DNA from: Prorocentrum cordatum
Lineage: Eukaryota > Sar > Dinophyceae > Prorocentrales > Prorocentraceae
Reading direction: 5' to 3'
Assembly (NCBI GenBank): GCA_963575745.1
Contig: CAUYUJ010020593.1
Location: 540,884-604,883, forward strand
DNA: 64,000 bases
The notes under the pieces are model-generated. The model searched no databases. It was not told the origin of the DNA and was given only the letters and a program-made list of their open reading frames with translations. Below, one piece after another: positions 13,261 through 23,545 of the stretch. The first letter of the stretch is position 1; every line of letters starts with the position of its first letter. Both the position numbers and the translations under genes were made by a program.

Positions 13261-13852
13261 CCTCGCCCCTCCTTCTCGGGGCCCTGCACCATGCAATTGC
13301 ACGCCCATCCAGACCCCCCCCGCCGACATCCTGGCCCTCGGGAGCTTGGTTCCAGATCCGACCCCGTCCCAGATCCCCCCGCCGACATCCTGGCCCTGCC
13401 CTCCTCCTGGCCCTCGGGAGCTTCGTTCTCGGGGCCCCCCACTATGCAATTTCACGCCTGGAGCCGACCCCGCCCCAGACCACCCCGCGGGCCCTCGGTA
13501 ACCTGGTTCCTGGGGCCCCCCCACCGTATGATTTCACGCGCGGGTCCGACCTCACCCCAGAGCCCCCCGCCGACATCGTCGCCCTCGGGAGCTTCGCTCT
13601 CGGGGCCCGGCACCATGCAACTGCGCGCCCAGGTCCGACTTCGCGTCAGACACCTTCGCCGCTATCCTACCCTAGCTTCGCTCTCGGGGCCCCTCACCAC
13701 GAAAAGTTCGCGCCCGGATCCGACCCTGTCCCGGACCCCGTCGCCGACATCCTGGCCCTCGGGGGCCTCGCTCGCGGGGCGCCGCACCACGCAGCTTCGC
13801 GCCCTGGCCCGACCCCGTCACAGACCCCCCGCCGACGTCCCCGCGCCGGACG
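13240..13852. repeat. ~85-bp minisatellite, upstream arm
   Basis: Degenerate units built on CCGACATCCTGGCCCTCGGG, CTTCGTTCTCGGGGCCC, CACCATGCAATTTCACGCCC and GATCCGACCCCGTCCCAGA. They are diverged relatives of the C-rich end of the 1.47-kb unit. The same repeat resumes at about 14120-14225, so it brackets the phosphatase-like segment on both sides, as intronic arrays would. Confidence 0.8.
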
Positions 13853-13854
13853 AC

Positions 13855-14125
13855 CAGTTCTCGACCGCGTTCATTGACTGTTTGTGGTCCGACCCGGCTG
13901 ACGAACCGGGGATGGGCGTCTCGAATCGGGGACCGGGGCTGGTCACCTTCGGACCGGATATCACCATGCAGTTCCTGAAGAAGAACCACCTGCGTCAGCA
14001 GCGCGTCGACGAGGCAAACAAGCTGGCAGAAATGATCGCAGAGTCGGAGGAGGCAGAACTGAAGGGTGGCAGTGAGATTAGCCCTCAAGAGCTGCTGGTG
14101 CGACGACAGAAAGAGCTGGCTCTCG
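13855..14125 (+). CDS. exon-like fragment, Kelch-type (PPKL/BSL) Ser/Thr phosphatase
   Basis: Frame 1 from about 13861 reads FIDCLWSDPADEPG, then NRGPGLVTFGPDITMQFLK. WSDP followed by RGxGxxxFGPD is a C-terminal signature of PPP-family protein phosphatases, and RGPGLVTFGPD is closest to the Kelch-domain phosphatases (plant BSL, alveolate PPKL). Family members continue with an IIRAHEC/IRSHE motif that carries metal and active-site residues. Here the frame instead continues into a charged helical stretch (QQRVDEANKLAEMIAESEEA) and stays open to the next repeat, so catalytic residues are missing. It is flanked on both sides by the ~85-bp repeat, as an exon inside repeat-rich introns would be. 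An acceptor-like CCAG lies at 13854-13857. No other exon of this gene is seen in the window. It may be a real exon with a nearby splice boundary or a captured fragment. Confidence 0.6.
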
Positions 14126-14225
14126 AGCCTGGCTCTCGATCCGACCCCGCACCAGACCGCTCCGCCGACAGTCTGGCCCTCGGGAGGCTTCGTTTCCGGG
14201 GAACCCCACCATGCAATCCCACCAG
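14120..14225. repeat. ~85-bp minisatellite, downstream arm
   Basis: Returns to CGATCCGACCCCGCACCAGA, CTGGCCCTCGGGAGGCTTCG and CCACCATGCAATCCCACC motifs, matching the array at 13240-13852. Confidence 0.75.
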
Positions 14226-14339
14226 CCCTTTTGGGCGCAAGGGGTCTAAAGCGCATACTTGTCTAACCTCCTTCCTTTCCGCGCTCGGGAGATTTACCCC
14301 CCCCCCCTGGGTATGGACGGGTTCCCCCGCGAGGGGTTA

Positions 14340-14485
14340 GAGCGTCCAAGATGGCCCAAGATAGTGTCAAGAGGGCTTTAGCTAACCCAAGATGGCCTCC
14401 AATATCGCCCAAGATACCTCAAGATGGCTCAAGATAGCCTCCAAAACGCAGCCAAGAGGCCTCAAGACGGCCCCAAGACGGTTTC
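14340..14485. repeat. 11-bp CCCAAGATGGC minisatellite
   Basis: Runs of GCCCAAGATGGC, CTCAAGATGGC and CCCAAGACGG. This is the first clear tract of a family that recurs at 17.3, 18.5, 32.7, 33.6, 34.6, 35.0, 36.5 and 38.2 kb. Confidence 0.8.
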
Positions 14486-15060
14486 AAGTGCCCCCCGAGC
14501 CCTCCCACGAACTTGACGCGACACCCTATGACTTCCGAACCCGCCGGCCTTGAAGGCGAAGTGATCTCACTTGTTTGCGCAGAAGCAAGGCGAAGGGCAC
14601 CAGTAGACTGGCTGATGGGGCAACGTCGGGCCTCCCCTCTGACGAAATGCCACACGGCATCTACAAGGGCTCCCAACTTCGCGCTCCCGCGCCGCCTCCC
14701 AGGGCAGAAGAGGAGGACGAGGAGGCATCGGAGCCGAACCGCGAAGCGCGAATAACTTCGCGCCCTCCAGGGCGCCATTGTTCTAAGGCAAAGAAAATCC
14801 GCCCACCCCTTTGGGTGATTAGCGTGTGAAGTCACTTCCTCCCAGAATCCCCTCGGCAGAGTATGAGCAACTCGCCTCATGCAATGCCCAGCTACCCTCG
14901 CCCGTTTGACAAGTGGCCCCGATTGACAGATTTGCCACTGGCAACAAGGAGGATTCCAGTCTCCCCGAGTGTTCATCTGACAAATGATACAACTTGTCAA
15001 ATGGGTCATCGGCGACAGCATTGACAGGACACATCTGAGCCAAGAAAGGGGAGATCTAGG
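14486..15060. other. spacer, no gene seen
   Basis: Mixed composition, with short open frames on both strands of equal plausibility. No recognised motif. Confidence 0.4.
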
Positions 15061-15695
15061 GCGAAATTGGTTGACCCACCTCAGGTCTGGGCATCCCCGA
15101 AAACACGATCCCGTCGATGTCCCAAGCGAAAAGAACCGGGACCACGTGAGGTGAGGACACAAGTACATGAACCCCGAATTGCAAGGAGATCTCAAGCGAA
15201 ACGAACAAGCCACGGCAACTGCGAACCCAAAACAGCGAGGAAACGGGATCGGATACCGTGAGGCAAGAGCATCGACTAATCCAGAACAACGAGGATGTAT
15301 CGGGCGAAGATGGCCGGACGGCCAGGCAGGCCAGCTCATATCCGAGCACAAAGTTGTGACAAAGTGTGAAGCAAAAATGGCTGGACCAGCTCAGGTCAGG
15401 GCATCCATGGGCCCTGAGTTGCGAGAGTGTGGGGGGAAGCTGGATGGACCTCTCGCGTGCCTCGAAGCCCACAACTGCGAGGATGTCTCGAGCCAAAGGG
15501 GCTGGACCGCCTCAGGACAGCGGCGAGGATGTCGAAGCGAAATGGGCTGGACTATCTCTCGCGCGGCATCTCGAAGCCCACAATTGCAAGGATGTCTCAT
15601 GCGAGACCGACCGGACCTCCTCACAGGCGGCATCTCAGGGCCCAAAATAACGATGATGGTTTCACCGAAACCGACCCGGACAACTTCTCGCATGG
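15060..15695. repeat. degenerate ~55-65-bp minisatellite
   Basis: Recurring GAGGATGTCTCGAGCG, GAAGCCCACAATTGCAAG, GGGCTGGACC and AGGCGGCATCTC motifs. Clear anchors (GGATGTC) lie at about 15481, 15526 and 15590. The repeat is highly diverged. Confidence 0.65.
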
Positions 15696-15885
15696 GGTCT
15701 CATAGCTCGAATCCTCCCCTGATTTCTGGGCAGCTGATGGTCAGTCGCGATTACATGTCCAATGTAATGTTTCCTCTTCGGGGATGGGCTCATCGTTGCT
15801 CCTGGCTAATATTTGCCACCTCGCCCAGTCCACCGACCGCTAACCCGAGTCGCTGCCACCCCGCACGATTCCAAGCAAAAACAAA

Positions 15886-17009
15886 TTAGCCTGGCGAAGG
15901 ACCCAACCATATGCAGTTGTGGGTATCGCATTCGGGGGAGCCCCGTATGGGGCCACGAAACGCTGTACTGGGTGGGGGGGACGCATGCGAACTGCGCCAC
16001 TGGGACCTTCGGTGGAGCTCCCTATGGGGCCACGAAACGCTGACCTGGGTGGGGGGGAACGCATGCGAACTGCGCCACTGGGACCTTCGGCGGAGCTCCC
16101 CATGAAGCCACGAAACGCAGCCCTGGGTGAGGGAACCGCATGCGGGCTGTGCCACTGGGACCTTCGGTGGAGCTCCCTATGGGGCCACGAACCGCTGCCC
16201 TGGGTGGGGGAACCGCATGCGGGCTGTGCCACTGGGACCTTCGCTGGAGCTCCCTATGGGGCCACGAACCGCTGCCCTGGGTGGGGGAACCGCATGCGGG
16301 CTGTGCCACTGGAAACTTCGGTGGAGCTCCCTATTGGGGTACGAAATGCTGCCCTGGGCGGGGGAACCACATGCGGGCTGTGCCCACTGGGACTTCGGTG
16401 GCGCTCCCAATGGTGCCACGAACCGCTGCCCTGGTGTTGGGGGAACCGCATTTGCGGGCTGTGCATGGGAACTTCGGTGGAGCTCCCTATGGGGGGGCTA
16501 CGAAGCGAAAACGCCTGCCCTGGGTGGGGACCGCATGCGGGCTGTGCCACTGGGACCTTCGGTGGAACTCCCCATGGGGCTACGAAACGCAGCCCTGGGT
16601 GGGGGAACCGCATGCGGGCTGTGCCACTGGAACCTTCGGTGGAGCTCCCTGTGGGGCTACGAAACGCTGCCCTGGGTGGGGGAACCCCATGCGGGCTGTG
16701 CCACTGGGACCTTCGGTGGAGCTCCCTATGGGGCCCGCATGCGGGCTGTGCCACTGGGACCTTCGGTGGAGCTCCCTATGGGACTACGAAACGCTGCCCT
16801 GGGTGGGGGAACCGCATGCGGGCTGTGCCACTGGGACCTTCGGTGGTGCTCCCTATGGGGCTACGAAACGTGTGAGGGGTGTGCCGAGAGCAGAGGCAAG
16901 GAGAGGGAGGAGGGAGGAGGGCGAGGAGGGGGAGGAGGAGGAGGAGAGGAGGTGGGACGCGGGGCGCTGTCTCTTCAAAACGAGGACCCAACACCACAGG
17001 ATGGTTGGG
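15886..17009 (+). mobile_element. array-bearing element E1 (78-bp array, both edges)
   Basis: Left edge: TTAGCCTGGCGAAGGACCCA with CCCAACCAT at 15902-15910. Then comes a tandem array (about 15940-16870) of a ~77-bp monomer with landmarks GGAGCTCCCTATGGGG, CCACGAAACGCTGCCCTGGG, GGGGGAACCGCATGCGGGC and TGTGCCACTGGGACCTTCGG. The array ends with CGAAACGTGTGAGGGG and GTGCCGA. A GAGGAGG purine tract follows (16887-16955), then a conserved right block at 16956-17009 containing GACGCGGGGCGCTGTCTC and CAACACCACAGGATGGTTGG. The left CCCAACCAT and right ATGGTTGGG are inverse of each other. No transposase is encoded. Long frames across the array only reflect the repeat. Confidence 0.7.
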
Positions 17010-17269
17010 AATTGAAATACCCCACGGCTGCTCCCCCATTGGAGCTCGGGAACGCGATGCGATCGGTCAGAACCATGACCATCGGATTACCATGGTTATG
17101 TAGATCCGCCACCGTGCCTCTGGGCACGGAGTGGGCGTGCCCTCAGGTCCTTGTCATCATCCTCTCAACCCCGGTCCTCACCCCTGAGGAGACGTTCAGA
17201 AACCCAGACCCCACATCGCGAAATCTTGTCTTGGGGCTTCTCGCGGTTTCTCGCGTGACTGTTTCGGAG

Positions 17270-17830
17270 CGATGGGGGCCCAAAAATTGGCCAACGGGGC
17301 CCAGAGATGCCCACGACGGCCCGAGAACGTCCCGAGACGCCCAAAGATCGCCCCAAGACGCCATACATGGCCTCAAGATGGCCCAATGGGCCTCCAAGAT
17401 GCCCCCAAGAGGCCTCGAAGATGCCTCCCAAGAGGACCTGGAGAGGCAAATTTACCTTTGTTGTTTGAAAGATATTGGCGTTCTCGCTTTGTTTCCTTTC
17501 CGACGTTCCTCGACGGCCCGAAGTTCCCAATATCACCCCAGGACTTCCCAAGAGGCCTATAAGAGGACCCCAAGACGGCTCTGAGCGCCCCAAGACGACC
17601 CCGAAGGCGTCCAAGACGGCCCAAGAGGGCCCCACGACTGCCCCAAAAGTGGCCCAAGACAGGGAACACGAACCGAAAATCAGGCCCCCAGGAGGCCCAA
17701 AGAGGCACCCAAGAGGCCCCAAGAGGCCCACAAAGGCACCCAACAGCGACCCCAAGAGGCTCCAAAACTATCCCCAGGAGGCCTCAAAACTGCATCCAAG
17801 AGGCCCCCTAAAAGGTCCCCCACGAATTCC
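17270..17830. repeat. 11-bp CCCAAGACGGC minisatellite
   Basis: Dense CCCAAGAGGCC, CCAAGACGGCC and CCCAAGACG units with interruptions. Translations read PKTAQEGPKT-like on any frame. A ~110-bp non-repeat patch lies at about 17440-17545. Confidence 0.85.
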
Positions 17831-18074
17831 CAACGAACATCCAATAGGCTTCATACCCACAACTCAGGCGCAGTGGCGGGATGGGCCGATGGCCATTCGA
17901 TACAGAGGAGTCCGAGGTGCAACAAAGAATCAGGAGTCCAGGGGCGAGGCTCAGCCCTGGATGTCTCACCTGAACCTTCCCTGCCGTGGTCGGAAAGGCC
18001 CCCCGACAACAGACGAGTCATACATACGTCGCTCAATTGGGGTCGGCGCCAGAGACGGCGGCCTTTAGATAGTA

Positions 18075-18116
18075 ACTAGAACCACGCGCGCGCTTCGCGC
18101 GCGCTTAGGTTCTAGT
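18075..18116. repeat. long GC-core palindrome
   Basis: Arms ACTAGAACC (18075-18083) and GGTTCTAGT (18108-18116) pair perfectly. Between them CGCGCGCG and CGCGCGCG pair around a CTT loop with a small bulge. The result is a stable ~20-bp hairpin. Its role is unknown; it could be a foldback insertion or a recombination product. Confidence 0.85.
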
Positions 18117-18400
18117 CACTCCCGCGACCACGCTCAACACCGCCAATGCCGCCACGGCTACCACCGCCCTTTCCGCCATCACCGCGGTCACGACCATTTC
18201 CGATTCCATGTCCATTCTGGGCATGACCACCCCATCCACAACGATTGCACTGTCCACGACCACTACAACGGCCATTGGTTCAACCTCTGCCTGTACCGCC
18301 ACCAATACCATTACCATTGCCACTGCCACTCCCGCGAATCCACGACCACCATCGTTACCACCACGGCAAGTGCCACCGCCACGACCATCCTAATCGTCGG
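18117..18400. repeat. degenerate CCAC/ACC triplet tract
   Basis: ACCACC/GCCATTACC-type triplets read as poly-Thr/Ala or poly-Val. The style resembles the GATGGC tract at 42.78-42.90 kb read on the other strand. There is no gene signal beyond the repeat. Confidence 0.6.
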
Positions 18401-18469
18401 TAGGACCACAATCGGCGCACGAACTGAAGCCGACTGCAGCCATCACCACCTCGGCCCCTCCAGGGCTCT

Positions 18470-19260
18470 CCTGGTGGCGTCTTCTGGGCCCATTGGCGCT
18501 GTCTTGGGAGCCTTTTGGGGCTCTCTTGGAGCCCTCTTGGGCCGTCTTGGGGCTCTGATGAGATGTCTTGGGGCCCTCTTGGGCCGTCTTGGAGCTCTCT
18601 TGGGCCCCTCTTGGGGGCTTCTTGGCCGAATTGGGGATCCCACTGCTTCTTCTCACATCCTCGTTATTCAGTGTTCAGTTCTCTTCGCCTATGCTCGTTT
18701 CCTCGCCCTTGCTCCCCTCGTCCTTCTGCGCACTCCTCGTCCTGATCTTTTCTGCATCGTCCCTCTATCCCCGTGCTCTTTCCTCTCTTCCTCCTCTTCC
18801 TTATCCCTCCCCCGCGTGGATCTCCGCTGGAGAAGCCTCCGGAAACTCTGGGAGGCCAGGTTCGTCTGGGGCGTTGTGGGGGCCTTTTGGGGCCTCCTTG
18901 GGACCTCTGGGGGCGGAGGGCTTGAAATGTTTGTAGGGCATCCTCTCTGTGCCCCTGCTTGGGGCCGTCCTGGGTCCCTCTTGGGCCGTCTTGGGGACCT
19001 CTTGGGCTAGCCAGGGGCCCTTCTGGGCTGTCTTGGAACCCTCTTGGACTGTCTTGGGGCGATCCTGGCGGCCTGTCGGGCCGTCTTCGTTCCCCTGGAA
19101 GGGCAAGGGGCGAATCCCTGAAAAAGATACGTTTTCCGACGGGGACGGGGACATTTTTGCATCTTGGGGCCCTCTTGGGAGGGCTCTTGGGGCCCTCTTG
19201 GGCTGTCTCGGGGGCTCCCTGGAGCCCTCTTGGAGCCATCGTCGGCATCTTCAAGCTACA
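18470..19260. repeat. 11-bp minisatellite, inverted orientation
   Basis: CTTGGGGCCCTCTTGGGCCG and GTCTTGGGG units, the reverse complement of the CCCAAGACGGC family, at 18470-18640 and again at 18870-19250. The intervening 18650-18840 is unique and pyrimidine rich. Confidence 0.85.
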
Positions 19261-20035
19261 TTTCGAGGCTCGTGCGCCCTCTTGATCTGTTTGGCGGCCT
19301 CCGGCGCCCTCGGGAGGCGTCCCAGGGGCGCCCCAGAGGCCCCGGTACCCCCATGCGCGCTCGAGGTCGCGGTCCCGAGCCCCCAGTCGTAGCTAGGCTT
19401 GATCGGCCAACTCATGTAATCTCGTTTTGGTCGCTTCCTACGTCGAGGGACTCCCTTGGAGGCCCTGCGCAAGCCTCGGAATCGTATAGAAGGGGAAGTA
19501 CGGAAACGCAGAAGTCATCAATTAATTTCCTTAAAATATTCAACGGTTTGAGGCCCTCAGAGGCTTTCTGGGTTTTTTGGGAGGGTGAGGGGGTCTGAAT
19601 TGTGGTCTGTTGTGCAAGAGTAGACCGGGGGCCAAATTTGAAAAACAAAAACAAAAAACAAAAAAAAGGAATTGTGGGATATCCATTTGTTTCAGTTCCT
19701 CGGCGCTGTTCGGCGCTGTTTTTTGTTTGTGCCTCGCGGGTTTTGTTAGCCAGGCCCCTCAGGGGTGTGGCTTCCGGACCCCCTGGGGGTTCTGGAGGCC
19801 CTCTGGAGGCCTGGAGAGCCGTCGGAAGGGCGTCTCAGGCTGCGCGGGAGCGTGTTGGGCCGTTCTTTGCGTTCTGGGGGATCCTTGGGGTCGTCTTGGG
19901 CTGTCCTTGGGCGTCTTGGGGGCTGCCCTGGAAGCCGGGCGATGCGGTACCGCCCAGATGTCAGGGGATATGGAGGATCTCCGAGTCGGAGTCCCACTTT
20001 GAAAAACAAAACGGGAAGTCTGGGAATTCCTTTTT
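19261..20035. other. mixed spacer with weak 11-bp repeats
   Basis: Contains an A-rich patch (19628-19668), CGGCGCTGTT duplicated in tandem at about 19698, and degenerate TCTTGGGG repeats at 19760-19930. AATTTGAAAAACAAAAAC (about 19636) and TTTGAAAAACAAAACGGG (about 19999) are similar short direct repeats. No gene is seen. Confidence 0.4.
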
Positions 20036-21400
20036 CCCAACCCTCCTTGGTTGGGTATTCGTTTTGAACAGAGCACTGTGGTCGCGTCCCTCCTCCTCCT
20101 CCTCCTCCTCCTCCTCCTCCTCCTCCTCCCGCCTCACGCCTCATCCTGCCCTCTCTTCGCCGACGATGGGAGCTGCGATCTGCGACACTGTCGCCACTTT
20201 CGAGGGCTGCTGGTAGGTCCTACAGAGTGAAGCGCTGCGCAGATCTGAGCGAGACCTCGCCGTCCCTGGGGGGCTGCGATCTGCGAACCTGTCGCCTCTT
20301 TCGAAGGCTGCTGGTGGGTCCTGCGGAATGAGGCATCGCGCAGATCTGAGCGAGACCTCGCCGTCCCTGGGGGGCTGCGATCTGCGAAACTGCCGCCACT
20401 TTTTTTTTTAACATTTTTGCCTCGGAGGGCTGTGATGGGGGCCATGCGTGAATGAAGCACCGCGCAGAAAGATCTGAGCGAGGGACCTCGCCGCGTTCCC
20501 TGGGGGGCTGCGATCTGCTAAAGTTCGCCACTCTGCGAGGGGCTGCTGGCGGAGTCCTGCGGAGAGTAAGGAGGCAATAACCGCGCAGATCTGAGCGAGA
20601 CCTCGCTCGTCCCTGCGGCGGCTGCGATCTGCGAACTGTCGCCACTTTCGAGGGGCGCTGATGGTGTGGCCCTGCGGAGTGAGGCGCGCGCAGATCTGAG
20701 CGAGACCTCGCCGCCCCTGGGGGGCTGCGATCTGCGAAACTGTCGCCACTTTCGAGGGCTGCTGGTGGGTCCTGCGGAGTGAGGCACCGCGCAGATCTGA
20801 GCGAGACCTCGCGGTCCCTGGGGGGCTGCGATCTACGAAACTGTCGCATCTTTCGAGGGTTGCTGGTGGGTCCTGCGGAGTGAGGCACCGCGCAGATCTG
20901 AGCGAGACCTCGCCGTCCCTGGGGGGCTGCGATCTGCGAAACTGCCGCCACTTTCGAGGTCTGATGGTGGGTCCTGCGGAGTGAGGCACCGCGCAGATCT
21001 GAGTGGGACCTCGCTGTCCCTGGGGGGCTGCGATCTGCGACACGGTCGCCAATTTCGAGGGCTGCTGGTGGGTCCTGCGGAGTGAGGCACCGCGCAGATC
21101 TGAGCGAGGCCTCGCCGTCCTTGGGGGGCTGCGATCTGCGAAACTGTCGCCACTTTCGAGGGCTGCTGGTGGGTCCTGCGGAGTGAGGCACCGCGCAGAT
21201 CTGAGCGAGACCTCGCCGTCCGTTGGGGGCGGCGATTTGCGGAACTGTCGCCACTTTCGAGGGTTGCTGGTGGGTCCTGCGGAGTGAGGCACCGCGCAGA
21301 TCTGAGCGAGACCTCGCCGTCCATGGGGGGCTGCGATCTGCGAAACTGTCGCCTCTTTCGAGGGCTGCTGGTGGGTCCTGCGGAGTGAGGCACCGCGCAG
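20036..21400 (-). mobile_element. array-bearing element E7 (101-bp array), truncated by gap
   Basis: This is the same layout as E1 but inverted and with a different array. A diverged right block occupies 20036-20090: its reverse complement keeps GTTCAAAACGAATACCCAAC, then GGGTTGGG. A (CTC)n tract follows (20091-20129), then the 101-bp array, which runs into the N gap. The other edge is not visible. Confidence 0.6.
20160..21400. repeat. 101-bp tandem array, about 12 units
   Basis: Unit start CCCTGGGGGGCTGCGATCTG falls at 20715, 20816 and 20917, so the period is 101 bp. Other unit landmarks are CTGTCGCCACTTTCGAGGGC, GGGTCCTGCGGAGTGAGGCA and GCGCAGATCTGAGCGAGACC. The units at 20390-20660 carry clustered indels. 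The array reaches the gap at 21401, so its true length is unknown. Confidence 0.95.
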
Positions 21401-21500
21401 NNNNNNNNNNNNNNNNNNNNNNNNNNNNNNNNNNNNNNNNNNNNNNNNNNNNNNNNNNNNNNNNNNNNNNNNNNNNNNNNNNNNNNNNNNNNNNNNNNNN
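21401..21500. other. assembly gap (100 N)
   Basis: Exactly 100 N, the usual placeholder for a gap of unknown size. It sits at the end of a 101-bp array, where assembly commonly fails. Confidence 0.99.
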
Positions 21501-22046
21501 CCCTCAACCCTCCTGTGGCCTCGGCCCCCAGGGGCGTTTGCTCAGGAAGCCCGTCGCATCGTCGTGCAGTAAAACAGTTCTCCGGGACTGTTTCTAAGCA
21601 CGGAGCGCCTCCGTCGCGCATTCAAACGATCCCCGGGGAAAGCAATTCCTGGGGGCCGCTTTGAAGCACGACGATCGCGAGAGATTCGGCCTCGCCAGGC
21701 GGCACGGTGGCTTCGAAGGGGGAAGAGCTGCTCGCCGCGAGGTCCACCGCGCTGCCTTTTTGGCTCGAATCCGAACTGCTCGTTCTGGTCCTGCGGGGCC
21801 TATAAAGGCTGGATGGGGCGCCACTGAAGCGCCAAAGCCCCCAAGGCCTCCTCTGGGCCTGTCCCAGAGGGCCTACAAGGGACGCCCCCGTGCGGGCGTG
21901 CGCGGCGCAGCACGCTCGAGCCCCAGGAGGCAAGAAAAGCGGGCGCGGGCCACTTCGGGCCCCACGCCACCCCAGGAGGGCCCACGAGCCCCAGGGGTCA
22001 GGGAGCACAATCGGCGCGAAGCGCAACGATTCAGCAGCACCCCAAC
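21501..22046. other. spacer with short palindrome, no clear gene
   Basis: AAACAGTTCTCCGGGACTGTTT-like palindrome at 21572-21593. A related palindrome AGTCCCCGGGGACT lies at 32385-32398, and both have a TTTCTAAG nearby. Open frames exist on both strands without a clear winner. Confidence 0.4.
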
Positions 22047-23545
22047 TCATTCACAGGATGACAGGCGGCGCCGCGGCAGCGACAGGGCGCTGTGACCCAA
22101 AAAGGGCCCCCGCAACATAGACGCCCCTCGCTCTCCAAGGTCAGCGGGGGCCCCGATACTCAGGCCCAGGCGGATCTCGTCGGCCCAGAGCTTGATGCTC
22201 TTGCACGCCCCGCCGTGGGACTCACCTCGCTGGCAAGCGGCCCCCACGACGGACTCGAGGCGGTGCCAGACCTCCTCCCCGAATTCGACACTCAGGTCAA
22301 CGCCAACGCCGGCGGGAACGCCGATGAGCGCGGCCACGCGGTGGGCGACCGCGTCGCAGGCGATCTCGGCGATGACAGCGCGGCACTGCACGCCCCTCGC
22401 CTTGAGCGCCATGACCCTCTCGCGCCTCGCCTGGCCCGCCCCGGGCTCGGCGCGAACCAGGGGCGCCACGGTCGCGGCGTCCGCGATCCCCTGGAGGTCC
22501 AAGAAGGCGCCCTCCAGGCAGCGCTCGCATTTCTGCTGCAGCTCCAGCGCGGCGGCCTGCGCGCGCGCCTCAGCCGAGGACGGTCCGAAGGCCAGCGATC
22601 AGACCTCGTCGGCGCTGTCGACCTCGCTGGGCACTTGGTCCTCCCCGACGCCTTCGGCCACAGCCGCCAGCGACGCGCCGCCGCCAGAGGCCGCCATGGC
22701 GAGGGCGTCAGTATCCGTAGCCCCCACTCCCTGCTCGCGTACGAAGCTGCCCTCGACCCGCGCCCACTGCTCGAGGCCCAGCTCCACGCCTGCCGCCCTC
22801 TCAGCGGGGCCGCCGAGGGGCCCACCGCCGCGCGGCAGACCCGCAGCCGCCGCGAGCTGGGGGGCCTCGGCGCGGAGGTCGAGCACCAGGCCCTTGATGG
22901 CGACCAGCTGCTCCTCGCAACCGGCGCATGCCTCGGGCTCCGCATCGGACGCCAGCTCCGCGGAGGGCCACCCCACGCCCCCGACGTCGAAGTGTTCCGC
23001 GCTCGCTCCACGCACGCCGCCGCCGATGACCTCTCCTGGAGTCTGTGGGGGGCCATCCGCGGCCCCGCCGCCGCCGCTGCCAGCCGGAGGGCCGACGTCA
23101 GCAACGCCCTGCGCGCCCCAGCGCTCCGCCACCTTCACGAGCTCGACAAGCGCGGCCGCTTGCCCGCGCGGGTGGGCGGCGCGGTCGCGGCCCTTGCTGA
23201 GCGCGCCCAGCCGCGAGGCCAGCCCAGGGTCTCCGGAGGCTCGCAGCTCGCCCTTGGCCTGCACCGCGTCGGCCGCGCCGACGGCGACCAGGCAGGCCCC
23301 CTGGAGGACTAGAGGGTCGACGCCGCTCACAGGAGGGGGGATCTCGGCCGACGGCGGCATGGCGCGCTCCACGGCCCTGCGCACCGCCGCCTTCCGGTCG
23401 CCGGCTCTCAGCTCGCGCGCGCTGGCGATGGCCCGAAGCGCGTCGCTGAGCCTCGCCTCCCCGCAGCAGGAAGCCGCCGCTGTCCTGGCGCAGGTAAGAA
23501 CCGCCGCCAGCTCCGCCGAATGGCTTGAGCCAAAATGGCCACGGA
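22047..23545 (-). pseudogene. SL-tagged intronless retrogene, unknown protein, one in-frame TGA
   Basis: Reading on minus from the relict spliced leader (23545-23524), one frame stays open from about 23523 to a TGA at 22601-22599. The same frame then continues to a TGA at 22049-22047, about 490 codons in all. Nearly every codon on both sides of the internal TGA ends in G or C, while the antisense frames have mixed third positions, so minus is the coding strand. The product is Ala-rich and helical, with segments such as ELAAVLTCARTAAASCCGEA, CAGCEEQLVAIKGLVLDLRA and VEFGEEVWHRLESVVGAACQ. I do not recognise the family. The first in-frame ATG is at 23360-23358, but coding bias starts just after the leader, so the original start may be lost. 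A retroposed mRNA explains the leader and the lack of introns. The single TGA suggests recent decay, sequencing error or recoding; I cannot tell which. Confidence 0.6.
23524..23545 (-). other. relict dinoflagellate spliced-leader sequence
   Basis: On minus the 22 bases contain GCCATTTTGGCTCAAG preceded by TCCGTG. This equals the conserved dinoflagellate SL (starts TCCGTA) except for A-to-G at position 6. A one-mismatch 22-mer is not expected by chance in 64 kb. It directly precedes a coding-biased frame on the same strand. Confidence 0.85.

Noticed and set aside
14421-14440. AAGATGGCTCAAG resembling the spliced-leader 3' end
   Set aside because: It belongs to the 11-bp CCCAAGATGGC minisatellite, and the 5' half of the leader is absent.
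15919-17584. 318- and 485-codon frames through the 78-bp array
   Set aside because: They are period-driven translations of the repeat with no domain.
20160-21400. CRISPR-like array
   Set aside because: The 101-bp units are contiguous tandem repeats without spacers, in a eukaryotic context.
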